Source: Sphingobacterium thalpophilum
GTDB lineage: Bacteria; Bacteroidota; Bacteroidia; Sphingobacteriales; Sphingobacteriaceae
Assembly: GCF_038396785.1 (NCBI RefSeq)
Contig: NZ_CP151087.1
Span: forward strand, 5,208,001 to 5,272,000
DNA: 64,000 bases
Direction of reading: 5' to 3'
Shown here: positions 18,401-27,170 of the stretch, one piece after another
Layout of the letters: the number at the start of each line of letters is the position of its first letter
Numbering within the stretch: the first letter of the stretch is position 1
Position numbers and translations under genes: made by a program
The notes under the pieces: generated by a model
Told to the model about the DNA's origin: nothing
Seen by the model: the letters and a program-made list of their open reading frames with translations, nothing else
Database searches by the model: none

Positions 18401-20846
18401 CCAGCTGATTGCGGCTGGTATCGGCCTTGGCCAAGAGTGAGACAGTATCCAGTGCGTAACGATCGGAGTTGTATCGGATCAACGAATTGGTAATATGCGC
18501 TTCACCATTCAAAAAGTTTGGATCTGCTGTGCTGAAGTTACCGCTCAGTTTACCCCGGTAGCTGAGCGCATCCTGCATCAAGTGTAACTTTTGCAGGTTG
18601 ATGCTGTCGACCAGCAGTTCAAAAGCTACCTTGGGATAAGTCGATTTCATATTGGCGCTGGCACTCAGCTTAAGTTTGATGTTCGGATCGGGGCTCAGAA
18701 TGGATGCCTTCATCGCGCCTTTATCGGCCGATACATCCATGTCGATATCATGGTAACGGTAGCCCATGGCATCCAGTCGGTTCACTTTACCGTCAAAATT
18801 GGCCATCAGTTTTTTAGGATCGGTACCCTTGCCTTTGATTTTTCCTTCGAAAGAAAGGATGCCCAGGGTACTGTCCATTTTCATGATTTGACCAATATTG
18901 AGGTCACGAACGCTGACTGCCGCATTGTATAGGGTATCGCGCTTGGTCATTTGGACCGTTCCATCGACTTTGGCAGTGCCTTTTTCGGTTACCAATGCAA
19001 GTTTCGTATTGAAGGCAGTCATTCCACCTTTAAAAGTTCCGCTCAGACCGATGGTATTGGGTAATTCGATTCCGGCAGGCAGCATCGATTTGGAAACCAG
19101 TTTTTCGATATCCGAACGGCCTGTCGTCAGTTTTTTCAGGTTGAGGTCTACCGACAATTTATTCATATCGGGTAGTCCTTTCAGATGCAGGCTGGCAATC
19201 AATCGGGTATTGGAAAGTGTCCTGAAGTCGATATTCGGAATATACAGGTCATCGACACGGCCGGTCACGCGGGTGTCGATATAAAATTTCTTGTCCAATA
19301 GGGGCTTCATCACCTGCATGGTGTCCAGAAAGGGCGCTAGAAATCGGATATCGCGCATATCGATATGGCTTTTTGTGATGTTGGCATTAACCGTGATCAG
19401 TTCTGGTTTTTTGGCGATGATATCCAGGGAAGGATAACTTAGCTTAACGTAATCGCGGATCAGGGTGCGAGGAGTTTCGGCATAGAGATTTTTGATTTCG
19501 GCACCGGTATTGGTATACTTAAAATCGGCCTTTAATTGCTTGATGACAAAGCCGGAGTGGTCGGCTGCCACGAGTTCTTTCAAGGATCCGCTCATGGAGT
19601 CGGCGCTGTAGTACAGATCGGTTAACCTGGTTTTAAGACCGGGCATTTGGATATTAAAATAATCGAAACCTTTGATGCGCGGCTGATTGTCGTCTTTAAA
19701 ACGGATACTGGTATTGTTGATGATGATGTCTTTGGCTGAGACGACCCAATTCATTTTTGTGGCCGAACTGGTATCTGTTTTTGCAGTGTCATTCTTTTCT
19801 CCCTGGGTGTTTGATTTCTCAGTTTTTGCTTCCTTGTTTTTTGCGTTGGTTGTTGCCGCATCCACTGCTGCTGTGTTCGCTGTCGTTGCGTTGATTTTTG
19901 TCGCCTTGGCAGTAGTCTGTTGAATTTTTCCGAGCAGGACATTGTTGTCCGAGCCGTCGAGATCGAGCTTATTGATGTCGACAACCTGTTTGTTCAGATC
20001 GATCTTATTGATGTCGGCATGGAATTTTTTTAGGACAAACTGCGACTTCAGTGCACTGGACTGGTCCTCGTAGCGGACCAAAATATTATTGAGGTCGGCC
20101 ACCTGTATACCCACGTCAGGAAGGAGCGAAGTCGTCTGTGCCGTTTTATCGGTGATACCAAAATCTTCTACCGATGGGCCTGCGCCTTCTATGGCGGGCT
20201 TCCACTGCTTGACCGTGGCATTTAGTCCGTCGATGTTGATTTTAGGTAGCTCAAAGGCCATGTTTTTGGTCAGGTCAAATTTCTTTATGTTCGTATTTAA
20301 ACGACCAAGATAGACGTCGGCACTGGTGCCGATAACCTCGTCGGCATAGACCACATGTATTTTTGAAAACTTAACCTTATCCAGGTTAAACAGCAGTGCT
20401 GAAGTCGTGTCTGCGGTAGGCTCACTTTCCTTTTCAGAAGCAAAGGCCTTAACAATATAATCAAAGTTAAAGGCACTGTCTGGCAAGGTGCGACGTATTT
20501 TGGCGGTAATTCCATCGGCTTCCAGGCTTTGGATTTCCACAGTATTCTTTAATAGTTTCAGCATATTGATATCGACCGCAATGCTTTTACCAGCAACTAA
20601 GGTATCCTTACTTTGATCTTCGAGATAGATATCTTCCAAAACCAATTTTTTAGGAAAATCGATATTGATGTAACCAATTTTGACGGGGGTGCCGATCTTT
20701 CCTTCGACATAATGTGTCACTTTACCAGCGATATAATTCTGTATGGAAGGTAGGCGAAGCAGGAAAACGATAAGAATAAAAAGCGTAATTATTCCTCCAA
20801 TAATCCACAATATTGTTTTTAAAGCAATTCGTGTAAATCTGTTCAA
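15438..20846 (-). CDS. tamB: TamB-family translocation/assembly protein (DUF490, AsmA-like)
   Basis: This very long protein (1802 residues) has one N-terminal membrane anchor (TILWIIGGIITLFILIVFLL), then a long beta-groove built of repeated strands. A C-terminal TamB/DUF490 domain follows (ITMSGTFTVERGSYSFSFG; FQKGSTITWNGDPLDAQLNITAVYTLKAPT). In proteobacteria TamB spans the periplasm and works with TamA in outer-membrane homeostasis; the overlapping TamA-like gene downstream supports the same role here. A low-complexity Ala/Thr/Lys stretch at about residues 308-360 (many TTAN, KNKEAK, KTDTSSA units) looks like a linker. The C-terminus has charged KEQQRRQQ-type sequence after the barrel-like region. 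No start ambiguity was seen. Confidence 0.93.
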   Translation of the reverse strand: MNRFTRIALKTILWIIGGIITLFILIVFLLRLPSIQNYIAGKVTHYVEGKIGTPVKIGYINIDFPKKLVLEDIYLEDQSKDTLVAGKSIAVDINMLKLLKNTVEIQSLEADGITAKIRRTLPDSAFNFDYIVKAFASEKESEPTADTTSALLFNLDKVKFSKIHVVYADEVIGTSADVYLGRLNTNIKKFDLTKNMAFELPKINIDGLNATVKQWKPAIEGAGPSVEDFGITDKTAQTTSLLPDVGIQVADLNNILVRYEDQSSALKSQFVLKKFHADINKIDLNKQVVDINKLDLDGSDNNVLLGKIQQTTAKATKINATTANTAAVDAATTNAKNKEAKTEKSNTQGEKNDTAKTDTSSATKMNWVVSAKDIIINNTSIRFKDDNQPRIKGFDYFNIQMPGLKTRLTDLYYSADSMSGSLKELVAADHSGFVIKQLKADFKYTNTGAEIKNLYAETPRTLIRDYVKLSYPSLDIIAKKPELITVNANITKSHIDMRDIRFLAPFLDTMQVMKPLLDKKFYIDTRVTGRVDDLYIPNIDFRTLSNTRLIASLHLKGLPDMNKLSVDLNLKKLTTGRSDIEKLVSKSMLPAGIELPNTIGLSGTFKGGMTAFNTKLALVTEKGTAKVDGTVQMTKRDTLYNAAVSVRDLNIGQIMKMDSTLGILSFEGKIKGKGTDPKKLMANFDGKVNRLDAMGYRYHDIDMDVSADKGAMKASILSPDPNIKLKLSASANMKSTYPKVAFELLVDSINLQKLHLMQDALSYRGKLSGNFSTADPNFLNGEAHITNSLIRYNSDRYALDTVSLLAKADTSRNQLVLRSDFLNAHLVGKYKILELQSAVKDLLQVYYKPEKPVKIPAYSPQIIEFSAQLTRNRLIQDFLPQLTEMKAISLDGLFNSTSKNLSAKLDAPRIVYAGTAIDNVTLDINSLDSALYYSALIYKVKMNSIELTNTVFSGKVAQNIVNMGLWIKDKQDKEQYHLGANMEAKNGLFEFSLLQDGLMLNYDKWEVASNNRLKFGSAGLLANNFVLSNKGQELRIASQDSILNSPIDVAFKNFRIETLSKMVMSDSLDVGGGINGQTTLSRLESSPVFVADLVVDKFYFGKDTVGNVNIKVNNERENTYNANVSITENGNNLVLSGDFINPPQGDATLDFTLDIAPLTMKTVQAFSMGNLKDAKGNLEGQLKIKGSPSKPQIRGDLNFRKAEFNVAMLNALFKAKDEQIRFDQNGISFPKFELEDSKGNFAQVSGSIKTQAYTDFEFDLGIAMDNFEVLNSTQADNDLFYGKMFLGTDLQIGGNLDKPVVDGTIKVLDSTDFTMVMPNNDPGMADRKGVVEFVDKRDTATANALARLDSMTVTKLTGIDVDLNLQTDKDAKFKILLDAGSQDALNIQGEAELNAGVDASGKITMSGTFTVERGSYSFSFGPVSRDFKFQKGSTITWNGDPLDAQLNITAVYTLKAPTLELVAPQLGTQNANLYKQKIPFDVLLKISDQLFQPQLNFDIDLNANNAIVSQDVISKVDNALTTLRDNPSDLNKQVFSLIVLGRFMSANPFESLSGGGGTEALVRNSVSSFLSSQLNRLASDLITGVELDFNLTSADDYSTGTAQTRTDLNIGVSKMLLNDRLKVNIGSNFEVEGNSRPGEAANNIAGDIQLDYQLSQDGRYFARFYRKNQYQVTLQGQFVETGIGFIITMDYNRFKEIFMRSKRLKEYYNTGSKKFRKRFDVERMEQDSAYRDSVRTVIRDSLMLHSPEYRKRMEEQEKEQQRRQQVDSTANSKGKNNAPKQLDTIKTTAIKNEDEERAYHAN

Positions 20847-20939
20847 GGTGTTGTTGATTTAAGTTTACAGATAGAACAATACAGAACTGCAAATGGTTTG
20901 GATATAGTGAATTGATATCTCTGCCGATGTATGTTTAGC

Positions 20940-21098
20940 TTACCATAACAACCAAGTTAGAATCGCTAGAAAGCCGCCACGGATGAGTAATTCCTGTGTG
21001 AGCTCCTCGCGGTCCAGTTTATACCAGCTATATTTTTCATAATACTTTCGGATTATCTGTCTATTCTTTTGGTTGACGATTTTATATGTTGCTTTCAT
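20940..21098 (-). CDS. Small hypothetical protein, 52 residues
   Basis: A short ORF lies in the roughly 500-base gap between tamB and the PRC-barrel gene. It encodes a basic, tyrosine-rich N-terminus (MKATYKIVNQKNRQ, then KYYEKYSWYKLDREEL). A hydrophobic C-terminus (LLIRGGFLAILTWLLW) follows that could insert in a membrane. The ATG is clean and the composition is protein-like rather than random. I do not recognise a family. It points the same way as tamB and ends about 95 bases before the tamB start. The rest of the gap holds a terminator near 21290 and no other candidate gene. Reality of the gene is moderately likely only. Confidence 0.4.
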   Translation of the reverse strand: MKATYKIVNQKNRQIIRKYYEKYSWYKLDREELTQELLIRGGFLAILTWLLW

Positions 21099-21289
21099 AA
21101 GCGATTTGTATTGATTTTCTACAAATCATGCAATTTTAATGCAGTTTTTATGGTTGAAAAGGGATTTCAGTAGTAATTTGGTACGATAGGTTATAAAATA
21201 CTGACGGTTTGGGTATTTACACGATTAAATTCAAGAAATACGGCATTTAGGGTTTGTCTATGCACGCTATAGTTGCAGTTATTTATAAA

Positions 21290-21326
21290 TAAGCGGCTTA
21301 AATAACGCATATTATCTAAGCCGCTC
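21290..21326 (-). terminator. Terminator-like hairpin after the OmpA/PRC-barrel operon
   Basis: AGCGGCTTA (21292-21300) pairs perfectly with TAAGCCGCT (21317-21325) around a 16-base loop. Read on the minus strand, it follows the PRC-barrel stop by about 23 bases and is followed by a T-rich TTATTTAT tract. It therefore probably ends the ompA-like/PRC-barrel transcript. Confidence 0.6.
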
Positions 21327-21348
21327 AAAGTAGTTGTTCGTGATTATA

Positions 21349-22104
21349 CTAAAGTTCACTATTGTTGTCGAGTGTACCCGGCTCGTGCCCCGTCCCTTGC
21401 TCATGTCGTGCAGCCACTCTACGGGTGCGCTGTGTCTGATCTGTCGGAAGACTTTCGGTTCTTTTCCCGCCGATATAGAACGTATCTTCGCTAAAGTGAT
21501 AATGATCGTAGAATGCAGTCGGGTCATAGCTGTTAGAGCTTACGACGAAACCTACATCGCCAGTGCCTTCAAATACATGACGTGTACTTAACTCTGTTTC
21601 GGGCGTGACTTTATCCTGTTGGTAAGCAGGCAGTCGAATTAACTGATCTTCACTGACGGATATGACCACCACTTCGCCATCGTCGGCAGGATTATACAGA
21701 TAATCTGTTGCTGGTTCTTCCGTCGGAATTTCGTCTACCGTAAGGATCACGCTAGGATCGATGGGCTCGACAGGTGGAACCAGCGTGGTTTCCTCATTGC
21801 TGGCCTGAATTTGTGTACCATCATAAAGCGATGCTAATCCAATGGGGGCCAATACTTTCTTGTCTTCGTCAATAACAAAATCGGCGTCATGGAGATCAAC
21901 GATGATATAACGGACTTGTAGGCTTTCAGGATCAAAGAGTAGATCATCCACCTTGCCGATCAATTGACCAGCTTCATTTTTCACTTTCCAGCCTCGGATA
22001 TCTGGTTCGCCGTCGACAATTTCATAATCGCTTCCACCGAGTTCAATCAAATGATTATAGTTGTTTTCTTCTAATGCCATGTCTTTAATTTTATTGGTTA
22101 TCAA
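21349..22104 (-). CDS. PRC-barrel domain protein
   Basis: This acidic, soluble 251-residue protein has an N-terminal PRC-barrel at about residues 25-85: DIRGWKVKNEAGQLIGKVDDLLFD, followed by VRYIIVDLHDADFV and VLAPIGLASLYD. The middle is Pro/Glu-rich (VPPVEPIDPSVILTV). A second conserved block (VVVISVSEDQLIRLPAYQQDKV) and a tail with FYDHYHFSEDTFYIGGKR follow. PRC-barrel proteins of this layout are common stress-associated proteins, but their biochemical role is unclear. It starts 3 bases after the OmpA-family gene stop, so the two are one operon. Domain call is confident; function is unknown. Confidence 0.82.
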   Translation of the reverse strand: MITNKIKDMALEENNYNHLIELGGSDYEIVDGEPDIRGWKVKNEAGQLIGKVDDLLFDPESLQVRYIIVDLHDADFVIDEDKKVLAPIGLASLYDGTQIQASNEETTLVPPVEPIDPSVILTVDEIPTEEPATDYLYNPADDGEVVVISVSEDQLIRLPAYQQDKVTPETELSTRHVFEGTGDVGFVVSSNSYDPTAFYDHYHFSEDTFYIGGKRTESLPTDQTQRTRRVAARHEQGTGHEPGTLDNNSEL

Positions 22105-22107
22105 TTT

Positions 22108-22746
22108 TTATTTATTCCGAAAAACGACAATCTCCACATTGCGGTTCTGATTTCTGCCACTTGCAGTTTCATTGTTGGCGACTGGCGCTTTTTCACCACG
22201 AGAATGTATACTGATTTTTTCCTGAGCAATGTTGCCACGCTTGACGAGCCAGTCTTTGACAGCGGTTGCTCTTTCTACACCAAGCTGCTTATTGTGGGAA
22301 ACTGTACCTGTGCTATCCGTATTGCCGAAAACGCCAACATAGGCTCCTTTAAAATTTTTATTTAAAGCTGCTGAAATCTGGTTGAGCTTCGCTTCAGCTG
22401 TACTTTCTAAGGTATTTTTATCGGTTGCGAACAAGATGTTTTCCCCTAACGAATAGATGGTATAAGCATCGCTCGAACGTACACGGATATCCCTATCCGT
22501 AATGTTTGGATCGGAAGATTCAGCACTGTTGAAATCAATTGAATTCCATTCTGGAACGGTGGTCGCAAGTGTGTCTCCTTGTGGCGCGCTTGAATTAACG
22601 GTCGTATCGGAGCTGGTTTCATTTAACCTAGCGCCACTGTTAGAACGATTGATGAAATAGAGGACCAATCCCAATGCGATCAGTGAAAGAAGGAGCCATA
22701 ACCACCAAGGTGCTCCATTTTTAGGTTTTACTTCTAAATGTGCCAT
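22108..22746 (-). CDS. OmpA-family peptidoglycan-binding membrane protein
   Basis: The preferred start is ATG at 22746 (MAHLEVKPKNG); an upstream in-frame ATG at 22773 would add nine unlikely residues. One membrane segment near residues 14-34 (WWLWLLLSLIALGLVLYFI) anchors a Ser/Thr-rich linker. A C-terminal OmpA-like domain at about 100-212 follows (ILFATDKNTLESTAEAKL; GVFGNTDSTGTVSHNKQLGVERA; SRGEKAPVANNETASGRNQNR). This domain normally binds diaminopimelate in peptidoglycan; the NTDSTG and NRNVEI blocks keep the usual Asp and Arg positions. With an N-terminal anchor rather than a barrel it resembles inner-membrane OmpA-domain proteins. It is co-transcribed with the PRC-barrel gene. Confidence 0.85.
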   Translation of the reverse strand: MAHLEVKPKNGAPWWLWLLLSLIALGLVLYFINRSNSGARLNETSSDTTVNSSAPQGDTLATTVPEWNSIDFNSAESSDPNITDRDIRVRSSDAYTIYSLGENILFATDKNTLESTAEAKLNQISAALNKNFKGAYVGVFGNTDSTGTVSHNKQLGVERATAVKDWLVKRGNIAQEKISIHSRGEKAPVANNETASGRNQNRNVEIVVFRNK

Positions 22747-22939
22747 ATATACTTTTTTCAAACAGAACAACATTTATTGAGCTTCGTTTGAAAAAGTTTT
22801 GTTTAGGAAGGATTGCTGGTTAAATCACACCGCCTGGAAAACGGTACAAAAGTCAGAATCGTACCTTCAGCGTACATGACCTGTTCCGGATCTTTGGGCT
22901 TTTAAAAATCTTTGCCGATAATTTCATAGTTTTACAGGC

Positions 22940-23068
22940 ATGGGGTTTTATCGCTATTGTTTATATTTTATTTTGTTACTGCTCACTTCATGTGCAGCAG
23001 ATACAAAACAGGCAAATTTTGCTACTGTTACAGAATCCTATTTCCGCTTGAGAAGATTGATTGGATAA
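22940..23068 (+). CDS. Candidate very small lipoprotein, 42 residues
   Basis: A short ORF lies in the roughly 370-base gap between the divergent OmpA-family gene and the hybrid sensor gene. It has a textbook lipoprotein signal: MGFYRYCLYFILLLLTSC with lipobox Cys at residue 18, then a 24-residue mature part (AADTKQANFATVTESYFRLR). Random sequence seldom gives a lipobox so well placed. It could be a genuine tiny lipoprotein, or the surviving 5' end of a larger lipoprotein gene; no continuation was seen in other frames after the stop at 23068. No family recognised. The rest of the gap shows only a promoter-like box at 23091. Confidence 0.4.
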   Translation: MGFYRYCLYFILLLLTSCAADTKQANFATVTESYFRLRRLIG

Positions 23069-23090
23069 GTGCTATTCCATTTGAAATAAT

Positions 23091-23098
23091 TAAGTTTG
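23091..23098 (+). promoter_or_regulatory. TAnnTTTG -7 box upstream of the hybrid sensor gene
   Basis: TAAGTTTG matches the Bacteroidota -7 consensus TAnnTTTG, 20 bases before the start at 23119. No good TTTG -33 box lies at the usual 19-base spacing, so support is partial. Confidence 0.35.
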
Positions 23099-23118
23099 TG
23101 GTATAGCGCTTATAAAAA

Positions 23119-26100
23119 ATGCAATCTCTTTATTTCTATTGGTTACTTGTCTGTTCCTTCGTGGGTACGGCTGTTTTCGGGCAATCGCTGGATTATCCCT
23201 CTTTTCGCAATATTTCCTTGGGAACGAATGCAAATACAGTTCACTCTTTTGCACAGGATAGCTTGGGGATGCTTTGGCTGGGAAGTAACAATGGGTTATT
23301 TAATTATGATGGCTATGCGCTGCAGCCGCTCATGGGGACCAAATCTCCTTTTCAGACTTTCGTTTACTGTATTGCACTGATCGATAATAAACATTTCGCA
23401 TTGGGGACAGGGCAGGGAGTGCTGCTCTATAACTATCAGTTCGACCGATTCGAATCTTTTCCGGCAGGGGGACCTGGAGATGTCAGGTCTTTGCTCCTTG
23501 TTGGCGATACCTTGTGGATCGGTTCAATAAGTGGTTTGTATTGCTATAATACCAAGACACGTAAACTTATCGATTATCAGAATTCATTTCCAAAGAACAA
23601 ATCAAAAACCGCCGTGTATGCACTGGAAAAGGTGGGCGATAGAATCTTAATCGGTACATATAATGGACTTTTTGAATTAAATCCATCAAAAAAAGATATT
23701 GTGCCTCTACCGCTCCCAGATTATAGGCCGGGTAGTAATCAATTTGTGAATTCTATATTCTCTATTCCGGAATCGGCAAGTACCTATGTGGGGACAGAAT
23801 ACGGCCTGTATCGCTATAATACGAAGAGCTATACGCTTCAGAAGACTCCGGTACTACAAAACCATCCCATCAAAGCGATGGCTTCCAAAGATTCCAACAC
23901 CTTGCTTGTCGGTACGGATGATGGTCTTTTTACGTATCAGCTGGATCAGCAGTTGGTCAAACGGATCAAACATGATTCCCGCAATAGAAACTCGCTGGCC
24001 AATAACATCGTGTGGAGTATCTTTAAGGATCGGTCGGAAAATATCTGGCTGGGTACCGATCTGGGATTTTCCTTATGGTCTAACCGCAAGGTGGAAAAAA
24101 TACTGCCGATCTATCAATTGACAGCGAGCAGCGATGGCAACCGTTTTTATAAAATTAACAAGGATCGCAATGGCTGGTATTGGTTGGGAGGCGATAATGG
24201 TTTAATCCGTGTACGTGGGCTGGACGACAAGAATACGGAAAGCAGCTGGTACCGTATGGATGCCAAGACCTATCGTCTGGCACACAACCGTATCCGGGAT
24301 ATATTTGAGGATCATACGGGATTGGTGTGGATAGCCTCAGACGGTGGCGTCAATGTGTTTGATGCACATACGAAACAGTTTAAAACCTTTACAATTGTCG
24401 ATGCCAGTGGAAGACGAAATGCGAAATGGTCGTACGACATCTTGCAAGATGGACAGGATAATCTCTGGGTGGCCTCCTATATGGGGGGAATATTTTTCGT
24501 CAACCGAAGCCGTTTATTGGAGGCGACGGGCCCGGTCATAGCAAGCCGTAATTTCAGTAAAGCTGACGGTCTTCTGGAAGATTTTGCCAATCAGATCGTT
24601 GACAATGGAAGGGGGAAGATCTTAGCGCTGTTCTATAATAAGGGGATCAGTAGCATTGATGTGGCCACAGGGAAAATAACGGAGCTCAAAGACAGCGCTG
24701 GGCATGCATTGGATCAGGCGACCTTTATGCTGAAGGATGGACAGCATACGGTGTGGGTAGGGGAACATGGCGAATTGAGGCGTATTGCTCCGGACGGGAA
24801 AAATACATTGGTTCGTTTTGATCCTGTTGGTAAAGGAGAAGTAACTGCCATGGCCGAGGTCAAAGAAAACATCTGGCTGGCAACGAGTACTGGAGTGTGG
24901 CAGGTTAATAAGCAGAGTTTAAAAACGGAACTATTAAGATACGGGCAAAGGATATCCTCGATGTATTACGATAAAGAGCGGGAGGAAGTGGTGCTGGGCG
25001 GAATTGATGAGCTGGTCCTGTTGCCCGCGCAAAATGAGCAAGCGGATCTGGATGGTTCCAAAAAGATTGTGCTCACCGCAATGTATGTCAATAATGAACG
25101 TTTCGGTAATTACGACTATGGTTTACGGTATAAAAACGAGATTGCTTTGGCGCATGATCAGAATAACCTTCGGCTTGAATTTTCCGATTTGGATTATGGA
25201 AATTATTTAGGCTATCGCCTAGCTTATGCTTTTAAAGGAAAAAATGAAACCTGGATTCCGATGGAACGGGGTGATAACAAAGTGCTCCTGTCCAACTTAA
25301 GTTCGGGTAACTACGACCTTCAGTTGGCTAAAGTGGATGTCGCCGGTCATGTTGTGTCGAAGATTTATACCTACCATATTCAGATCCGTTATCCATGGTA
25401 CGCAAGCTATTGGGCCAAAACTGCTTACGCCCTCATTGTTATTTTCCTGCTATTTTGGGTCGTCAATTTTTTCAGGGTTCGCAGTACGCTAAAATGGGAA
25501 AGGCGCGAACGGAGGAAGGTACTTGAGCTCACAAAGATGAAAATGGACTTCCTGACAGCTGTGTCGCATGAGCTTAAAACCCCGCTAAGTCTGATTTTGG
25601 CTCCTGTCAGCCAAATGATGCGGCAGACAAAAAACAGTGACAAAAAGAAGCAGTTGGACGGTGTTCATCGAAATGCCTTAAAAATAAGCCATCTCATTCA
25701 GGAATTAATGACTTTTGATCAGGTCGAGCAGCAGCAGACGCCCTTGCAGGGCTTGCTTACCTCTCAGGTGGATCTGGTCGCTTATAGCAGGCAAATTATC
25801 ACTGACTGGCAGCAGGTACCTGAGTACAGTACCGTCCATATTGACTTTGTTGCCGATGTAGAGAGCTTTTTTATACAGACCGATGTAGCCAAATTGGGGT
25901 CGATTCTCAACAACCTCATTGCTAATGCCTGTAAGTATAATCGTCCGGAGGGTGGCGTGGAACTGCGGCTGAAAGTAATTGGTCCGGATGTCAAGCTTGT
26001 CGTTCGGGATACGGGAATTGGTATAGCACCTGAAGACCTACCTTATGTCTTCAGCAAATTCTATCGTTCTTCCCTGAAAGAAGTGAGTGCTGTACAGGGC

Positions 26101-27021
26101 ACGGGCGTTGGTCTGTACCTGGTCAAAAGTTATTGTGAGCAGTTGGGCTGGAGCGTTGATATAGCGAGCGATCAAAAGGGCACAGCCGTAACGCTTAGTT
26201 GGAAACATGACCATGTAAACGATAAGGATGCGACCGATAGCATATCGGTAGGGGCTAAACGAAAGCTACTGATCGTCGAAGATAATGCCGAACTCGCTGA
26301 TTTTTTACGAAATGCCATGCAGTCGCATTACGATTGCCGCATTGTGAGTGATGGTAGCGAGGGCTTTCGCTTGATCGACGGACATAGTTTTGTGCCCGAC
26401 ATTATTCTCACGGATGCTATGATGCCCAATATGGGGGGAATTGAAATGGTGAAAAAACTACGACAAAATATCGTGACGGCAACTATTCCGATCATTTTGC
26501 TGACAGCACAAGACGATGAGCTGATCAGACGCGAGTGGGTTGCCGTCGGCATAGATGCTTATATGGCGAAACCTTTTGATCTGGACTTGCTCCAGATACA
26601 GCTATTGCAGCTCTTGGATAGGAAAGATAAGATTGTCGCTCAGTTGCGTATCGACGAAATCAGTAAACCCACAGAAGCAATAGCTGTAAATTCACCGGAT
26701 GAAAAATTCCTGACCAATGTGACACAGCTGATCGAAGAAAATTTGGACGATTCGGAATTTTCGGTACAGCGGCTCAGTGAGCTCACGGATGTCGCCGCCA
26801 GACAACTCTATCGTAAAATTAAGCAACTAACAGGCTATACACCGGTGGAGTATATACGCAGCATTCGTATCAAAAAAGCAGCGCTGTTATTACAGCAAAA
26901 AAAGTTTACAGTTTCCGAGGTGATGTATATGGTCGGATTCTCCAATGCTTCTTATTTCTCAAAATGCTTTCAATCGGAATTTGGGATGTCACCAAAGGTG
27001 TATATGGAGGGTTATTTGTAA
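23119..27021 (+). CDS. Hybrid two-component system sensor/regulator (HTCS), galactan PUL
   Basis: This is a one-protein phosphorelay typical of Bacteroidota PULs. After a signal sequence, a periplasmic double beta-propeller spans about 20-660 (repeated Reg_prop units such as FAQDSLGMLWLGSNNGL and FEDHTGLVWIASDGGV), then a Y_Y_Y domain at about 665-755. A membrane helix lies near 765-790 (AYALIVIFLLFWVVNFF). The HisKA domain has phospho-acceptor His817 in VSHELKTPLS, followed by HATPase_c with NACKYN and DTGIGI. The receiver has Asp1099 in ILTDAMMPN, and a C-terminal AraC-type helix-turn-helix covers about 1200-1300. At 1300 residues it is full length. It sits directly upstream of the galactan PUL and should activate it on binding a galacto-oligosaccharide; the ligand is inferred from the enzymes. 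Confidence 0.95.
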   Translation: MQSLYFYWLLVCSFVGTAVFGQSLDYPSFRNISLGTNANTVHSFAQDSLGMLWLGSNNGLFNYDGYALQPLMGTKSPFQTFVYCIALIDNKHFALGTGQGVLLYNYQFDRFESFPAGGPGDVRSLLLVGDTLWIGSISGLYCYNTKTRKLIDYQNSFPKNKSKTAVYALEKVGDRILIGTYNGLFELNPSKKDIVPLPLPDYRPGSNQFVNSIFSIPESASTYVGTEYGLYRYNTKSYTLQKTPVLQNHPIKAMASKDSNTLLVGTDDGLFTYQLDQQLVKRIKHDSRNRNSLANNIVWSIFKDRSENIWLGTDLGFSLWSNRKVEKILPIYQLTASSDGNRFYKINKDRNGWYWLGGDNGLIRVRGLDDKNTESSWYRMDAKTYRLAHNRIRDIFEDHTGLVWIASDGGVNVFDAHTKQFKTFTIVDASGRRNAKWSYDILQDGQDNLWVASYMGGIFFVNRSRLLEATGPVIASRNFSKADGLLEDFANQIVDNGRGKILALFYNKGISSIDVATGKITELKDSAGHALDQATFMLKDGQHTVWVGEHGELRRIAPDGKNTLVRFDPVGKGEVTAMAEVKENIWLATSTGVWQVNKQSLKTELLRYGQRISSMYYDKEREEVVLGGIDELVLLPAQNEQADLDGSKKIVLTAMYVNNERFGNYDYGLRYKNEIALAHDQNNLRLEFSDLDYGNYLGYRLAYAFKGKNETWIPMERGDNKVLLSNLSSGNYDLQLAKVDVAGHVVSKIYTYHIQIRYPWYASYWAKTAYALIVIFLLFWVVNFFRVRSTLKWERRERRKVLELTKMKMDFLTAVSHELKTPLSLILAPVSQMMRQTKNSDKKKQLDGVHRNALKISHLIQELMTFDQVEQQQTPLQGLLTSQVDLVAYSRQIITDWQQVPEYSTVHIDFVADVESFFIQTDVAKLGSILNNLIANACKYNRPEGGVELRLKVIGPDVKLVVRDTGIGIAPEDLPYVFSKFYRSSLKEVSAVQGTGVGLYLVKSYCEQLGWSVDIASDQKGTAVTLSWKHDHVNDKDATDSISVGAKRKLLIVEDNAELADFLRNAMQSHYDCRIVSDGSEGFRLIDGHSFVPDIILTDAMMPNMGGIEMVKKLRQNIVTATIPIILLTAQDDELIRREWVAVGIDAYMAKPFDLDLLQIQLLQLLDRKDKIVAQLRIDEISKPTEAIAVNSPDEKFLTNVTQLIEENLDDSEFSVQRLSELTDVAARQLYRKIKQLTGYTPVEYIRSIRIKKAALLLQQKKFTVSEVMYMVGFSNASYFSKCFQSEFGMSPKVYMEGYL

Positions 27022-27170
27022 ATAACTGATTTTTAGTACTGTTTGTTGTGTTGGGTGGTTGAGGATGTCCAATTTGTGTTGTTCTTTGTCCGATATGTGG
27101 CCTTAAAAAATAATCACGTTTGATAGGTTTGTAAGAGTAATAACCAAAAAATTATAAATCGATACAATCC

